64,000 nt of DNA from Streptococcus sp. VT 162 (lineage in GTDB: Bacteria; Bacillota; Bacilli; Lactobacillales; Streptococcaceae): the NCBI GenBank assembly GCA_000688775.2, contig CP007628.2, forward strand, positions 620,001 to 684,000, in the 5' to 3' direction. The notes beneath the pieces are model-generated. The model did no database searches. It saw only the letters and a program-made list of their open reading frames with translations, and had not been told where the DNA came from. A program made the position numbers and the translations under genes. Shown one piece after another: positions 1 to 9,701 of this stretch. The stretch's first letter is position 1. Each line of letters starts with the position of its first letter.

Positions 1-66
1 AAAGAGAACTTTTTCTAAAATTAAGAGCAAAAAATATGCTTTTTTAAGTTTTTCTTCAGAAATTGC

Positions 67-95
67 TTGACTAAATAAAACTAAAGCTGTATAAT
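67..95 (+). promoter_or_regulatory. promoter of aliB
   Basis: TTGACT at 67-72 and TATAAT at 90-95 are separated by 17 bp, close to the sigma-A consensus. An AGGAGGT ribosome-binding site follows at 114-120, 7 nt before the ATG at 128. Confidence 0.75.
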
Positions 96-127
96 AAGAC
101 AAAACTTTTAAACAGGAGGTTCTGGAA

Positions 128-2086
128 ATGAAAAAGTCTAAGGCCAAGTATCTGACACTTGCAAGTGTCGTGTTAAGCGCAGGTATCTTACTGAGCGCAT
201 GTGGAAATTCAAGTAGCGCTACTAAAACATATAACTATGTTTATTCGAGCGATCCATCTAGTTTGAACTATCTTGCAGAAAACCGTGCAACAACCAACGA
301 CATCGTGACCAATTTGGTGGATGGGTTGATGGAAAATGACCAATACGGTAATTATGTTCCATCATTGGCAGAGGATTGGACTGTTTCTCAGGACGGTTTG
401 ACCTATACTTACAAATTGCGTAAGGATGCAAAATGGTATACTTATGAGGGTGAAGAATACGCCCCTGTAACGGCCCAAGACTTTGTGACAGGTTTGAAAT
501 ATGCTGCTGATAAAAAATCCGAAGCCTTGTACCTGGTTCAAGACTCGGTAGCAGGTTTGGATGACTATATCAACGGGAAAACAACTGACTTTTCAACTGT
601 CGGTGTTAAGGCGATTGACGACCAAACAGTTCAGTACACTTTGACACGTCCAGAATCTTATTGGAATTCTAAAACAACTTCAACCATTCTCTTCCCTGTC
701 AATGCAGATTTCTTAAAATCAAAAGGGGATGACTTTGGTAAGGTAGACCCTTCTAGTATTTTGTACAATGGACCTTTCTTGATGAAATCTTTTGTTTCAA
801 AATCTGTTATCGAATTCAAGAAAAATCCCAACTACTGGGATGAAAAAAATGTCTTTGTGGATGGTGTGAAATTGGCCTATTATGATGGTAGTGACCAAGA
901 TGCACTAGCACGTAACTTTGTAGAAGGAGTCTATAGCTACGCGCGTCTCTATCCAAATAGCTCAAGCTTTGAAGGCATTAAAGAGAAGAACAAGGATAAC
1001 ATCATCTATAGTATGCAAAATGCAACTTCTTATTACTTGAACTTCAACTTGGACAGAAAATCTTATAACTTCACTTCTAAGTCCTCAGATATCGAAAAGA
1101 AATCAACCCAAGAAGCAGTTCTGAATAAAAACTTCCGTCAAGCCTTCAACTATGCTTATAACCGTACTGCCTATGGAGCACAATCTCAAGGGGAGGACGG
1201 AGCAACGAAGATTATTCGTAATTTGGTTGTACCTCCAACATTTGTAAGTATCAACGGAAAAGACTTTGGCGATGTTGTTTCAGAAAAGATGGTCAACTAT
1301 GGCCAAGAATGGCAAGGAATCAACTTTGCGGACGCGCAAGATCCATACTACAATCCTGATAAAGCTAAGGCTAAATTTGCGGAAGCTAAGAAAGAATTGG
1401 AAGCTAAGGGTGTGCAATTCCCAATCCACTTGGATGTATCAGTTGACCAATCAGCTAAAAAAGGTGTACTTGAAGCAAGTTCTTTGAAACAATCCATCGA
1501 ATCTGTTCTAGGAGCTGAGAATGTGGTTATCGATATCCAACAGATATCAACAGATGAGTTTAACAACTCTAGCTACCTCGCTCAAACTGCAGCTCAAAAA
1601 GACTTTGATATCTATAATGGCGGTTGGAGTGCGGACTACTTGGATCCATCAAGCTATCTAGATATCCTAAATGTCAATAACGGCGGTATGTTGCAAAATC
1701 TTGGTCTAGAACCAGGTGAGGTCAATGACAAGGCTAAGGCAGTTGGTCTGGATACTTACACTCAAATGTTAGAAGAAGCGAACAAGGAGCAAGATCCAGC
1801 AAAACGTTATGAAAAATATGCTGAAATTCAAGCTTGGCTCGTTGATAGCGCCCTTGCAATTCCAAACGTTTCTCAGGGTGGGACACCGACCTTGAGAAAG
1901 ACAGTTCCATTCTCATCACCATTCTCACAAGCTGGAAATAAGGGTGTCGAATCATACAAGTATCTCAAGTTACAAGATAAGACTGTAACGGCTGATGAGT
2001 ATGAAAAAGCTAAAGAAAAATGGCTGAAAGAAAAAGAAGAATCAAATAAAAAAGCCCAAGAAGAACTGGCAAAACACGTTAAATAA
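128..2086 (+). CDS. aliB: oligopeptide-binding lipoprotein AliB/AliA type
   Basis: Substrate-binding lipoprotein of the SBP_bac_5 family. It captures oligopeptides at the cell surface and passes them to the Ami/Opp ABC transporter. The 652-residue length is normal for AmiA/AliA/AliB. A lipoprotein signal is visible: Lys-rich start, hydrophobic core, then a lipobox (LSAC) with the acylated Cys near residue 25. No permease or ATPase gene follows, which is typical of the stand-alone Ali receptors that borrow the Ami translocon. It has its own promoter and a terminator just downstream. AliB rather than AliA is inferred from the next genes (cystathionine gamma-synthase, PatB, SNF2 helicase, murC), the aliB neighbourhood as I recall it in pneumococcus. 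The peptide preference cannot be read from the sequence. Confidence 0.93.
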   Translation: MKKSKAKYLTLASVVLSAGILLSACGNSSSATKTYNYVYSSDPSSLNYLAENRATTNDIVTNLVDGLMENDQYGNYVPSLAEDWTVSQDGLTYTYKLRKDAKWYTYEGEEYAPVTAQDFVTGLKYAADKKSEALYLVQDSVAGLDDYINGKTTDFSTVGVKAIDDQTVQYTLTRPESYWNSKTTSTILFPVNADFLKSKGDDFGKVDPSSILYNGPFLMKSFVSKSVIEFKKNPNYWDEKNVFVDGVKLAYYDGSDQDALARNFVEGVYSYARLYPNSSSFEGIKEKNKDNIIYSMQNATSYYLNFNLDRKSYNFTSKSSDIEKKSTQEAVLNKNFRQAFNYAYNRTAYGAQSQGEDGATKIIRNLVVPPTFVSINGKDFGDVVSEKMVNYGQEWQGINFADAQDPYYNPDKAKAKFAEAKKELEAKGVQFPIHLDVSVDQSAKKGVLEASSLKQSIESVLGAENVVIDIQQISTDEFNNSSYLAQTAAQKDFDIYNGGWSADYLDPSSYLDILNVNNGGMLQNLGLEPGEVNDKAKAVGLDTYTQMLEEANKEQDPAKRYEKYAEIQAWLVDSALAIPNVSQGGTPTLRKTVPFSSPFSQAGNKGVESYKYLKLQDKTVTADEYEKAKEKWLKEKEESNKKAQEELAKHVK

Positions 2087-2103
2087 CCAGTCTATTCAAC
2101 AGG

Positions 2104-2137
2104 AAAAACGATAGTTTCTAAAGGAACTATCGTTTTT
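2104..2137 (+). terminator. terminator after aliB
   Basis: Perfect 13-bp stem (2104-2116 with 2125-2137), 8-nt loop, ending in a T run. It separates aliB from the metB unit. Confidence 0.85.
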
Positions 2138-2138
2138 A

Positions 2139-2155
2139 TATAGTTTGAAACTATA
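2139..2155 (+). promoter_or_regulatory. MET-box (MtaR/MetR-type operator) upstream of metB
   Basis: TATAGTTTGAAACTATA is a perfect 17-bp palindrome around a central G. It matches the MET-box described for the LysR-type methionine regulator MtaR of streptococci. It lies upstream of the metB extended -10 (2197-2205), at about -73 to -57 from the inferred start site, where an activator would bind. Regulation by MtaR is inferred; the regulator gene is not in this window. Confidence 0.8.
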
Positions 2156-2196
2156 ACTAGCTCTTGAAAACAAGAAAATGAGTTAGTGAAAATAAG

Positions 2197-2205
2197 TGGT
2201 ACAAT
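2197..2205 (+). promoter_or_regulatory. extended -10 promoter of metB-patB
   Basis: TGG-TACAAT is an extended -10 element. No good -35 is seen at the right distance, consistent with activation from the MET-box upstream. GGAGGT at 2221-2226 precedes the ATG at 2232. Confidence 0.6.
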
Positions 2206-2231
2206 AGTTACTATAGATTTGGAGGTATTGT

Positions 2232-3326
2232 ATGAGCAAAGAACTACACATCAACACAATTTTGGCCCAGGCTGGGATCAAGTCAGATGAGGCTACAGGT
2301 GCCTTGGTAACACCGCTTCATTTTTCAACCACTTATCAGCATCCGGAATTCGGTCAGTCTACGGGATTTGACTATACCCGTACTAAAAACCCAACTCGCA
2401 GTAAGGCGGAGGAGGTCTTGGCGGCTATTGAGTCAGCAGACTATGCCCTAGCAACGAGCTCAGGTATGGCTGCGATTGTACTGGCCTTTAGTGTTTTTCC
2501 AGTAGGAAGTAAAGTCTTGGCTGTTCGTGATCTGTATGGGGGTTCTTTCCGTTGGTTCAACCAAGTGGAGCAGGAAGGCCGTTTCCATTTTACCTATGCC
2601 AATACAGAAGGAGAGTTGATTGCTGAGTTAGAGAAAGATGTGGATGTTCTCTATATTGAAACACCAACCAATCCCTTGATGTTGGAATTTGATATTGCCA
2701 AACTAGCCAAACTAGCTCATGCCAAGGGTGCCAAGGTAGTGGTGGACAATACCTTCTACAGTCCGATTTACCAACGTCCGATTGAAGACGGTGCGGATAT
2801 CGTTCTTCATTCAGCAACCAAGTACTTGGCAGGGCACAATGATGTCTTAGCTGGGGTGGTTGTGACTAATAGTTTAGAACTATATGAACAACTTTTCTAT
2901 AATCTCAATACGACAGGTGCGGTCTTGTCACCATTTGATAGTTATCAGTTGATTCGTGGTCTTAAAACTCTGCCTCTTCGTATGGAGCGTTCTACAGCCA
3001 ATGCCCAAGAAGTGGTTGCTTTTTTGAAGGATTCACCTGCTGTCAAGGAAGTGCTCTATACTGGGCGTGGGGGTATGATTTCCTTTAAAGTAGTGGATGA
3101 AAAACGTATTCCTCATATTTTAAATAGCCTCAAGGTCTTCTCATTTGCGGAAAGTTTGGGTGGGGTAGAGAGTCTGATCACCTATCCGACAACTCAGACT
3201 CATGCGGATATTCCGGCAGAAGTGCGTCATTCCTATGGCTTAACAGATGACCTCCTGCGCTTGTCAATTGGGATTGAAGATGCTAGAGATTTGATTGCGG
3301 ACTTGCGCCAAGCTTTGGAAGGATAA
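2232..3326 (+). CDS. metB: cystathionine gamma-synthase / Cys-Met metabolism PLP enzyme
   Basis: PLP-dependent Cys/Met metabolism enzyme, 364 residues, usual length. It probably joins an activated homoserine to cysteine to give cystathionine on the way to methionine; family members can also act as cystathionine gamma-lyases, and sequence alone does not fix the direction. Seen directly: the YTRTKNPTR substrate/cofactor motif near residue 50, a PLP-phosphate motif (SSGMAA) near residue 80, the VVDNTF segment carrying the PLP-pyridine Asp, and the Schiff-base Lys in SATKYLAGH near residue 197. It starts behind GGAGGT and is followed 7 bp later by a PatB/MalY-type lyase, so the two are co-transcribed. 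An upstream MET-box suggests MtaR control. Confidence 0.9.
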   Translation: MSKELHINTILAQAGIKSDEATGALVTPLHFSTTYQHPEFGQSTGFDYTRTKNPTRSKAEEVLAAIESADYALATSSGMAAIVLAFSVFPVGSKVLAVRDLYGGSFRWFNQVEQEGRFHFTYANTEGELIAELEKDVDVLYIETPTNPLMLEFDIAKLAKLAHAKGAKVVVDNTFYSPIYQRPIEDGADIVLHSATKYLAGHNDVLAGVVVTNSLELYEQLFYNLNTTGAVLSPFDSYQLIRGLKTLPLRMERSTANAQEVVAFLKDSPAVKEVLYTGRGGMISFKVVDEKRIPHILNSLKVFSFAESLGGVESLITYPTTQTHADIPAEVRHSYGLTDDLLRLSIGIEDARDLIADLRQALEG

Positions 3327-3333
3327 GATAGAT

Positions 3334-4500
3334 ATGGGAAAATATGATTTTACAAGCCTGCCCAATCGTTTTGGGCATCATACCTATAAATGGAAAGAAG
3401 CAGAAGCTGACCGAGAAGTTCTACCAGCCTGGATAGCAGATATGGACTTTGTGGTTTTGCCTGAGGTTCGACAAGCTGTACAAGCCTACGCAGATCAGTT
3501 GGTCTATGGCTATACTTATGCTAGTGATGATTTGATTGAGTCGGTTCAGGACTGGGAAGTCAGTCAACACGGGTATCACTTTGACAAGGATGCCCTCGTC
3601 TTTATAGAGGGAGTGGTACCAGCTATTTCAACAGCTATTCAAGCCTTTACAAAAGAGGGAGAGGCTGTTCTGATTAACACACCGGTCTATCCACCTTTTG
3701 CCCGCAGTGTCAAACTGAACAATCGCAGATTGATTACCAATTCTTTGGTGGAAAAGGATGGGCTGTTTGAGATTGACTTTGATCAGTTGGAGAAGGAATT
3801 GGTGGAAGAGGATGTGAAGCTTTATATCCTTTGCAATCCCCACAATCCTGGTGGACGTGTTTGGGAAAAGGAAGTGTTAGAAAAGATTGGGCATCTCTGC
3901 CAAAAACATGGTGTTTTGTTGGTTTCAGATGAGATTCACCAAGATTTGGCCCTCTTTGGTCACAAACACCAGTCTTTTAATACCATTGATCCAGACTTTA
4001 AAAACTTTGCCCTTATCTTGAGCAGTGCCACTAAAACCTTTAATATTGCTGGAACGAAAAATTCCTATGCTGTCATTGAAAATCCAAAGCTTCGAGTTGC
4101 ATTCCAGAAACGCCAGTTGGCCAATAACCAGCATGAAATTTCAGGCTTGGGGTATTTGGCGACAGAAGCTGCCTACCGTTATGGCAAGGACTGGTTAGGA
4201 GAACTAAAAGAAGTCATAGAGAACCACATTAACTATGTAGTGGATGTTTTGGGCAACGAAACCAAGATTAAGGTCATGAAACCACAAGGTACCTACTTGA
4301 TCTGGCTTGATTTTTCAGCCTATGACCTAACGGATGATCGCTTGCAAGAGCTTCTGAAGAATGAAGCCAAGGTCATCTTGAACAGAGGTTTGGACTTTGG
4401 GGAGGAGGGAACTCTTCATGCCCGCCTCAATGTTGCTATGCCTAAAACACTTTTGGAAGAAGTTTGCCAACGCATCGTGACCACTTTTGATACACTTTAA
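3334..4500 (+). CDS. patB: PatB/MalY-type cystathionine beta-lyase, class I/II aminotransferase fold
   Basis: Fold-type I PLP enzyme of the MalY/PatB family. It cleaves cystathionine, cystine or related C-S compounds to give homocysteine or sulfide, pyruvate and ammonia. The N-terminus (YDF...NRFGHHTYKW), the WIADMDF motif, the NPHNPGGRVW motif and the Schiff-base Lys in SSATKTFN (about residue 235) are characteristic. A longer reading frame opens at 3295, but the ATG at 3334 has GGAAGGA (3317-3323) before it and gives the family's usual 388 residues. It lies 7 bp after metB, so the pair can carry cysteine sulfur to homocysteine. A terminator follows. Confidence 0.88.
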   Translation: MGKYDFTSLPNRFGHHTYKWKEAEADREVLPAWIADMDFVVLPEVRQAVQAYADQLVYGYTYASDDLIESVQDWEVSQHGYHFDKDALVFIEGVVPAISTAIQAFTKEGEAVLINTPVYPPFARSVKLNNRRLITNSLVEKDGLFEIDFDQLEKELVEEDVKLYILCNPHNPGGRVWEKEVLEKIGHLCQKHGVLLVSDEIHQDLALFGHKHQSFNTIDPDFKNFALILSSATKTFNIAGTKNSYAVIENPKLRVAFQKRQLANNQHEISGLGYLATEAAYRYGKDWLGELKEVIENHINYVVDVLGNETKIKVMKPQGTYLIWLDFSAYDLTDDRLQELLKNEAKVILNRGLDFGEEGTLHARLNVAMPKTLLEEVCQRIVTTFDTL

Positions 4501-4505
4501 AATCG

Positions 4506-4543
4506 AGCCTTCTAGGAGAAAAGTCTTCCTAGAAGGCTATTTT
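4506..4543 (+). terminator. terminator after metB-patB
   Basis: Perfect 12-bp stem (4506-4517 with 4527-4538), followed by a short T-rich tract. Confidence 0.8.
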
Positions 4544-4557
4544 CATAGGGGAAAATG

Positions 4558-4566
4558 TGGTATAAT
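4558..4566 (+). promoter_or_regulatory. extended -10 promoter of the SNF2 gene
   Basis: TGG-TATAAT, with an AAGGGG ribosome-binding site and the ATG at 4592 downstream. It may drive the SNF2, hypothetical, murC and GNAT genes. Confidence 0.65.
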
Positions 4567-4591
4567 GAAAAGATAAGATAAAGGGGTAACT

Positions 4592-7500
4592 ATGGCTAAA
4601 TTGATTCCAGGAAAGTTGCGCATGGAGGGTGTTACTCTCTATGAGACAGGCAACATTGAGATTATCAAGGAAAAAGGGAATCGCCTCTATACTCGTGTGG
4701 CGGGAGAAGACTTGCGCTACAGTTTAGAGGATGATCTGGTTTTTTGTGCTTGCGATTTTTTCCAAAAAAGAGGTTACTGTGTTCACCTCGCAGCGCTCGA
4801 GCATTATCTGAAGAATGATGAAGAAGGCCAGGTGATTTTACGAGCCTTAGAAAAAGGACATGAAGAGCAAGAAGAGGTCGAAACCAAGGTTAGTTTTGGT
4901 GGTAGTTTTTTGGAGCGTATTCAACCTCAGAAACGAGAGAAAATCTACACTTTATCGGCTCAAGGTCAGGTAGAAGCTGGAACCAATCGCCTCCTTTGGA
5001 CTCTCCGAATCGGTTTAGTTGATAGTCAAAAATATTATGTCATTCGTGACATCCCACTCTTTTTGAAGGTCTTAGTCCTTCGAAAATCATATATGATTGG
5101 GAAACACTATGAAAATGACTTGTCTTGGGAGGCTTTTGATACAGCTAGTCAAGATGTTCTTACTTTTTTATGTGGCTTGATTGAGGAGGGACTGAGTCAA
5201 GACCTCTTTTTCCCCAATCAAGGTCGTCACCTCTTTTTCCCTCTGACCTTTTTTGAACAGGGAGTGGAGTTGCTGATGAATTTGGAGGATTTTCATTTTG
5301 AGCACCAGATTACTAGTTATGAAAATCTTCTCTTTCATGATTTAGATCCTGATGCAGGACTTTTCTCTTTTTCTGTGCAGGAGTATCCCGATTATTTTGA
5401 GATGGAGATTTCTGAAAGTGAGCGAGTCAACGTATTCTATGGGGGAGCGGTTCTCTTTCTTAAGGGGAATCTTTATCTATTAAACCCTAAACAAATCAGC
5501 CTACTAAAGGAAATCAAGGAGCTCCCTCGTGAGGAAAGAGGGAAAAAATGCCTCCAGTTTGATAACAGTGATCGTGACCGCTTGGCAGCCTGTTTGCCTT
5601 TGTTTGGACAGCTGGGCACAGTTTCTGCTCCTGAGCGCTTGCAAATCAGATCCTTTTCACCAATCTTTTACTTTGATAGGGAGGATGACGGTCGCATTCG
5701 TTTGGATATCCAGTTTGACTATGGAGATCTTAAGGTGACTAGTCAGCAACAGCTGGAACAATTACCATTTTCAAGCGATGCCGTCTTGGAAAACCAGCTA
5801 TTTCAAGTCTGTTTAGGAGCTGGTTTTGAGGCTGATTTTCAGTCTTGGAGACAGGCTTTGAAGCCAGAGGCAGTTTATTCTTTCTTTCACCATACGATTC
5901 CAGCTTTTGAGAAGTTGGGCCAGGTTTTCTTGTCTGATGAGATGAATCAGCTCTACAGTGTTCAAGCTCCTCAGGTTCAGATTGAGTCCAAGGGAGGATT
6001 GTTGGAAATCCAATTTGATTTCCAAGGGATTGCTCAAGAAGAGATTGATCAAGCTCTTAAAGCCCTGACCAGCAATCAGGATTTCTATATCAGTTTTTCT
6101 GACCAAGTGTACTTTTTTGATGAGGAAACCAAGCAGATTCGTCAAAATTTGCAGGAACTGGGAGTTGAGCTAAAAGATGGTTCTTTTCAAGCTCGAAAAT
6201 CTCTAGCTTATAGCCTTTCTCAGCTTTTTGAAGGTCGAGACAGGATTTCCTTCTCGGAAGAATTTCAGCATTTAGCTCATGATTTGACTCATCCAGAGGA
6301 CTTTCCTTTGGGAGATATACGGGTGCAGGCGAGCTTGAGAGACTATCAGGAAAAGGGAGTCCGTTGGCTCCAGATGCTTCATCACTATGGTTTTGGTGGC
6401 ATTCTGGCAGATGATATGGGACTGGGAAAAACACTGCAAACTATTGCTTTTTTGACCAGTCAGGTGACAGAAGATAGTCGGGTCTTGATTTTAGCGCCGT
6501 CAGGTTTAATCTACAACTGGGCAGATGAATTTAGAAAATTTGCCCCACAGTTGGATTTGGCTGTCGTTCATGGTTTGAAAGCGAATCGAGAAGCAATTCT
6601 TTCTGAAAATCACCAAATCTATGTGACTAGCTATGCCACCTTTCGTCAAGACAGCGAGCTTTATCAAGAGATGGCTTTTGATTTTCTCTTCTTAGATGAA
6701 GCCCAGGTCATGAAAAATGCTCAGACCAAGATCGCTCAGAGTTTGCGCCAGTTTGTGGTGCCAGCAGTCTTTGCTTTGTCAGGTACGCCTATCGAAAATC
6801 ATTTAGGAGAGTTGTGGTCTATCTTCCAAATTGTGCTTCCAGGGCTCTTGCCAAGTAAAAAGGAGTTTATGAAATTACCGGCTGACCGAGTCGCGCAGTT
6901 TATCAAGCCTTTCGTCATGAGGCGTAAGAAAGAAGAAGTCCTAACAGAACTACCTGACCTGATCGAAGTCGTCTATAAAAATGAACTGGAAGACCAACAG
7001 AAGGCTATCTATCTCGCCCAGTTGCAACAGATGCGAGACCGCCTAGCGCAAGTGACAGATCAAGAATTCCAGAGAAGTCGGGTAGAAATCTTATCTGGCC
7101 TCATGCGATTGCGCCAAATCTGCGATACGCCAGCACTCTTCATGGACGATTACCAAGGAGCCAGTGGTAAACTCGATAGTCTCCGAGATTTATTGCTACA
7201 AGTGGCTGATGGTGGGCATCGGGTCTTGATTTTCTCCCAGTTCAAAGGAATGTTGGAAAAGATCGAGCAAGAACTCCCAGACTTGGGCTTGACCTCCTTC
7301 AAAATCACAGGTTCAACTCCTGCTCATGACAGACAGGAGATGACCAAGGCCTTTAACCAAGGGGAAAGAGATGCCTTTCTCATCTCCCTTAAGGCGGGTG
7401 GTGTTGGTCTCAATCTAACAGGAGCTGATACGGTTATTTTAGTTGACCTTTGGTGGAATCCCGCTGTCGAAGCCCAGGCTATCGGACGAGCCCACCGCAT

Positions 7501-7687
7501 GGGGCAGGAGCAGATGGTCGAGGTCTATCGTTTGATTACTAAGGGGACCATTGAAGAAAAAATCCAAGAACTTCAAGAACAAAAGAAACATTTGGTTTCC
7601 CAAGTTTTAGATGGTACGGAGTCGCGTGCGAGTCTCAGTCTGGCAGAAATTCGTGAAATTTTGGGAATTTCTGAAGCCAGCACTTGA
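4592..7687 (+). CDS. SNF2-family helicase with SWIM zinc finger
   Basis: Superfamily 2 DNA-dependent ATPase of the bacterial SNF2/RapA-like group, 1031 residues. Order: a SWIM zinc-binding motif (C52-x-C54...C63-x-H65), a middle helicase-associated region, and the two-lobed ATPase from about residue 590. Walker A (DDMGLGKT) is near residue 610; the Walker B box reads DEAQ near residue 701 in place of DEAH; the C-terminal lobe has SLKAGGVGLNLTGA and the arginine motif IGRAHRMGQ. Such proteins remodel DNA-protein or RNA polymerase complexes, but the target of this one is not known to me. The murC side is read in the same direction after a short gap. Confidence 0.9.
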   Translation: MAKLIPGKLRMEGVTLYETGNIEIIKEKGNRLYTRVAGEDLRYSLEDDLVFCACDFFQKRGYCVHLAALEHYLKNDEEGQVILRALEKGHEEQEEVETKVSFGGSFLERIQPQKREKIYTLSAQGQVEAGTNRLLWTLRIGLVDSQKYYVIRDIPLFLKVLVLRKSYMIGKHYENDLSWEAFDTASQDVLTFLCGLIEEGLSQDLFFPNQGRHLFFPLTFFEQGVELLMNLEDFHFEHQITSYENLLFHDLDPDAGLFSFSVQEYPDYFEMEISESERVNVFYGGAVLFLKGNLYLLNPKQISLLKEIKELPREERGKKCLQFDNSDRDRLAACLPLFGQLGTVSAPERLQIRSFSPIFYFDREDDGRIRLDIQFDYGDLKVTSQQQLEQLPFSSDAVLENQLFQVCLGAGFEADFQSWRQALKPEAVYSFFHHTIPAFEKLGQVFLSDEMNQLYSVQAPQVQIESKGGLLEIQFDFQGIAQEEIDQALKALTSNQDFYISFSDQVYFFDEETKQIRQNLQELGVELKDGSFQARKSLAYSLSQLFEGRDRISFSEEFQHLAHDLTHPEDFPLGDIRVQASLRDYQEKGVRWLQMLHHYGFGGILADDMGLGKTLQTIAFLTSQVTEDSRVLILAPSGLIYNWADEFRKFAPQLDLAVVHGLKANREAILSENHQIYVTSYATFRQDSELYQEMAFDFLFLDEAQVMKNAQTKIAQSLRQFVVPAVFALSGTPIENHLGELWSIFQIVLPGLLPSKKEFMKLPADRVAQFIKPFVMRRKKEEVLTELPDLIEVVYKNELEDQQKAIYLAQLQQMRDRLAQVTDQEFQRSRVEILSGLMRLRQICDTPALFMDDYQGASGKLDSLRDLLLQVADGGHRVLIFSQFKGMLEKIEQELPDLGLTSFKITGSTPAHDRQEMTKAFNQGERDAFLISLKAGGVGLNLTGADTVILVDLWWNPAVEAQAIGRAHRMGQEQMVEVYRLITKGTIEEKIQELQEQKKHLVSQVLDGTESRASLSLAEIREILGISEAST

Positions 7688-7734
7688 AAAATCAAGACAA
7701 TACGCTATAATGAAGTGTTGAAAGGAAATACAAA

Positions 7735-8346
7735 ATGAAACAAGATCGATTTCCATTGGTGTCAGATGATGAGATCATGCTGACCAAAATGCCAGTCATG
7801 GACTTGTACGATGAGTCAGACTTTATTAGCAATATCAAAGGTGATTACCGGGATAAGAACTATTTGGAATGGTCTCCTATCAATGAGGAAGAAACCGTAG
7901 TTTCTCCAGTGGTTAATAAGGAGTCAAAACCAAGCCCAGAACCTAAAAAAGTTGAAAAAACGTATGCTGAATTGGCTCGAGAAGAGGCGCGTGCGGACTT
8001 GAAGAAGAAACGCTCAGCCAAGTATTTGACTCAAGATGTTAGTCATACTAGACGACACAATGGTTCAACACTTGTTCGTCAAGGAAACCAACCAACAGCG
8101 CCATTTCAAAAGGAAAATCCAGGTGAGTTTGCCAAATTTAGTAAAAACTTGAGTCAGTCTCACTATATCTTAGCTGAGGAGGTTGGCCAAGTGGCGAACC
8201 CAACTCCGAAAGTCCAAACGGGAAAAGCTAACAAGAACAACTATGATTTTCTAAAGAAGAGTCAAATCTATAATAAAAAGAATAAGCAAACGGAACAGGA
8301 ACGTCAGGTTGCCCAAGAGTTGAATCTGACAAGAATTACTGAGTAG
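7735..8346 (+). CDS. conserved hypothetical protein, charged and probably disordered
   Basis: 203 residues, not assigned to a family. It is rich in Lys, Glu, Gln and Asn, with no signal peptide or membrane segment. A Lys/Glu/Ala-rich stretch around residues 68-100 ([19 protein letters not shown]) could form a helix, and the tail is polar. An AAAGGAAA ribosome-binding site precedes the ATG, and a possible -10 (TATAAT) lies at about 7706-7711. It stops 11 bp before murC, so it is probably translated from the same message as that wall-precursor ligase. Its position between a SNF2 helicase and murC suggests a housekeeping role, but no function can be stated. Confidence 0.8.
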   Translation: MKQDRFPLVSDDEIMLTKMPVMDLYDESDFISNIKGDYRDKNYLEWSPINEEETVVSPVVNKESKPSPEPKKVEKTYAELAREEARADLKKKRSAKYLTQDVSHTRRHNGSTLVRQGNQPTAPFQKENPGEFAKFSKNLSQSHYILAEEVGQVANPTPKVQTGKANKNNYDFLKKSQIYNKKNKQTEQERQVAQELNLTRITE

Positions 8347-8357
8347 GGGAGAAAAGC

Positions 8358-9692
8358 ATGTCAAAAACATATCATTTTATTGGAATCAAGGGATCAGGGA
8401 TGAGTGCCCTAGCCTTGATGTTGCACCAAATGGGACACAAGGTTCAAGGTTCAGACGTTGAAAAATACTACTTTACTCAACGTGGACTAGAGCAGGCAGG
8501 GATTGCGATTCTTCCTTTTGATGAAAAGAACCTACAAGGTGATGTGGAGATTATCGCGGGGAATGCTTTCCGTCCAGATAACAACGTTGAAATCGCCTAT
8601 GCAGATCAAAATGGTATCAGCTACAAACGTTACCACGAATTCTTAGGTAGCTTTATGCGCGACTTTGTCAGCATGGGAGTGGCAGGAGCTCATGGAAAAA
8701 CTTCAACAACAGGTATGCTGTCACACGTCTTGTCTCACATCACAGATACCAGCTTCTTGATTGGTGACGGGACAGGTCGTGGCTCAGCCAATGCCAAATA
8801 TTTTGTCTTTGAATCAGACGAATATGAGCGTCACTTCATGCCTTACCACCCAGAATACTCTATCATCACCAACATTGACTTTGACCATCCAGACTATTTT
8901 ACAAGTCTAGAGGATGTTTTCAATGCCTTTAACGACTATGCCAAACAAATTACCAAAGGTTTGTTTGTATACGGTGAGGATCCTGAGTTGCGTAAGATCA
9001 CAGCCAATGCGCCAATCTATTACTATGGTTTTGAAGCTGAAGGCAATGACTTTGTAGCTAGTGATCTCCTTCGTTCTACGACTGGATCAACCTTCACCGT
9101 TCATTTCCGTGGACAAGAATTGGGTCAATTCCACATTCCAACCTTTGGTCGTCACAATATCATGAATGCGACAGCTGTTATTGGTCTTCTTTACACAGCT
9201 GGATTTGATTTGAACTTGGTCCGTGAACACTTGAAAACTTTTGCGGGTGTTAAGCGTCGTTTCACTGAGAAAATCGTTAATGATACAGTGATCATTGATG
9301 ACTTTGCCCACCATCCAACAGAAATCATTGCGACCTTGGATGCAGCTCGTCAAAAATACCCAAGCAAGGAAATCGTGGCAATCTTCCAACCGCATACCTT
9401 TACAAGAACCATTGCCTTGTTGGACGAATTTGCCCATGCATTGAATCAAGCAGACGCCGTCTACCTAGCGCAAATCTATGGATCAGCTCGTGAGGTGGAC
9501 CATGGTGATGTCAAAGTAGAAGACTTAGCCAATAAAATCAACAAGAAACACCAGGTTATCACTGTTGAAAATGTTTCTCCACTCCTAAACCATGACAATG
9601 CTGTTTATGTCTTTATGGGTGCTGGAGACATCCAAACCTATGAATATTCATTTGAACGTCTCTTGTCTAACTTGACAAGCAATGTCCAATAA
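8358..9692 (+). CDS. murC: UDP-N-acetylmuramate--L-alanine ligase
   Basis: Cytoplasmic Mur ligase that uses ATP to add L-alanine to UDP-MurNAc, the first amino acid of the peptidoglycan stem peptide. It has 444 residues, a normal MurC length. Seen directly: the N-terminal Rossmann motif [14 protein letters not shown] with the MurC-type SGM triplet, the Mur P-loop GAHGKTST at residues 110-117, the central [10 protein letters not shown] segment and the DDFAHHPTE motif in the C-terminal domain. GGGGAG precedes the ATG. It lies 11 bp after the hypothetical gene and 9 bp before a GNAT gene, in an apparent operon. Confidence 0.97.
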   Translation: MSKTYHFIGIKGSGMSALALMLHQMGHKVQGSDVEKYYFTQRGLEQAGIAILPFDEKNLQGDVEIIAGNAFRPDNNVEIAYADQNGISYKRYHEFLGSFMRDFVSMGVAGAHGKTSTTGMLSHVLSHITDTSFLIGDGTGRGSANAKYFVFESDEYERHFMPYHPEYSIITNIDFDHPDYFTSLEDVFNAFNDYAKQITKGLFVYGEDPELRKITANAPIYYYGFEAEGNDFVASDLLRSTTGSTFTVHFRGQELGQFHIPTFGRHNIMNATAVIGLLYTAGFDLNLVREHLKTFAGVKRRFTEKIVNDTVIIDDFAHHPTEIIATLDAARQKYPSKEIVAIFQPHTFTRTIALLDEFAHALNQADAVYLAQIYGSAREVDHGDVKVEDLANKINKKHQVITVENVSPLLNHDNAVYVFMGAGDIQTYEYSFERLLSNLTSNVQ

Positions 9693-9701
9693 GGAAAACA
9701 G

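Noticed and set aside
4592..7687. SNF2 helicase as part of a defence system (DISARM- or RM-like)
   Set aside because: Its neighbours are murC and other housekeeping genes. No methyltransferase, nuclease or phospholipase partner is present.
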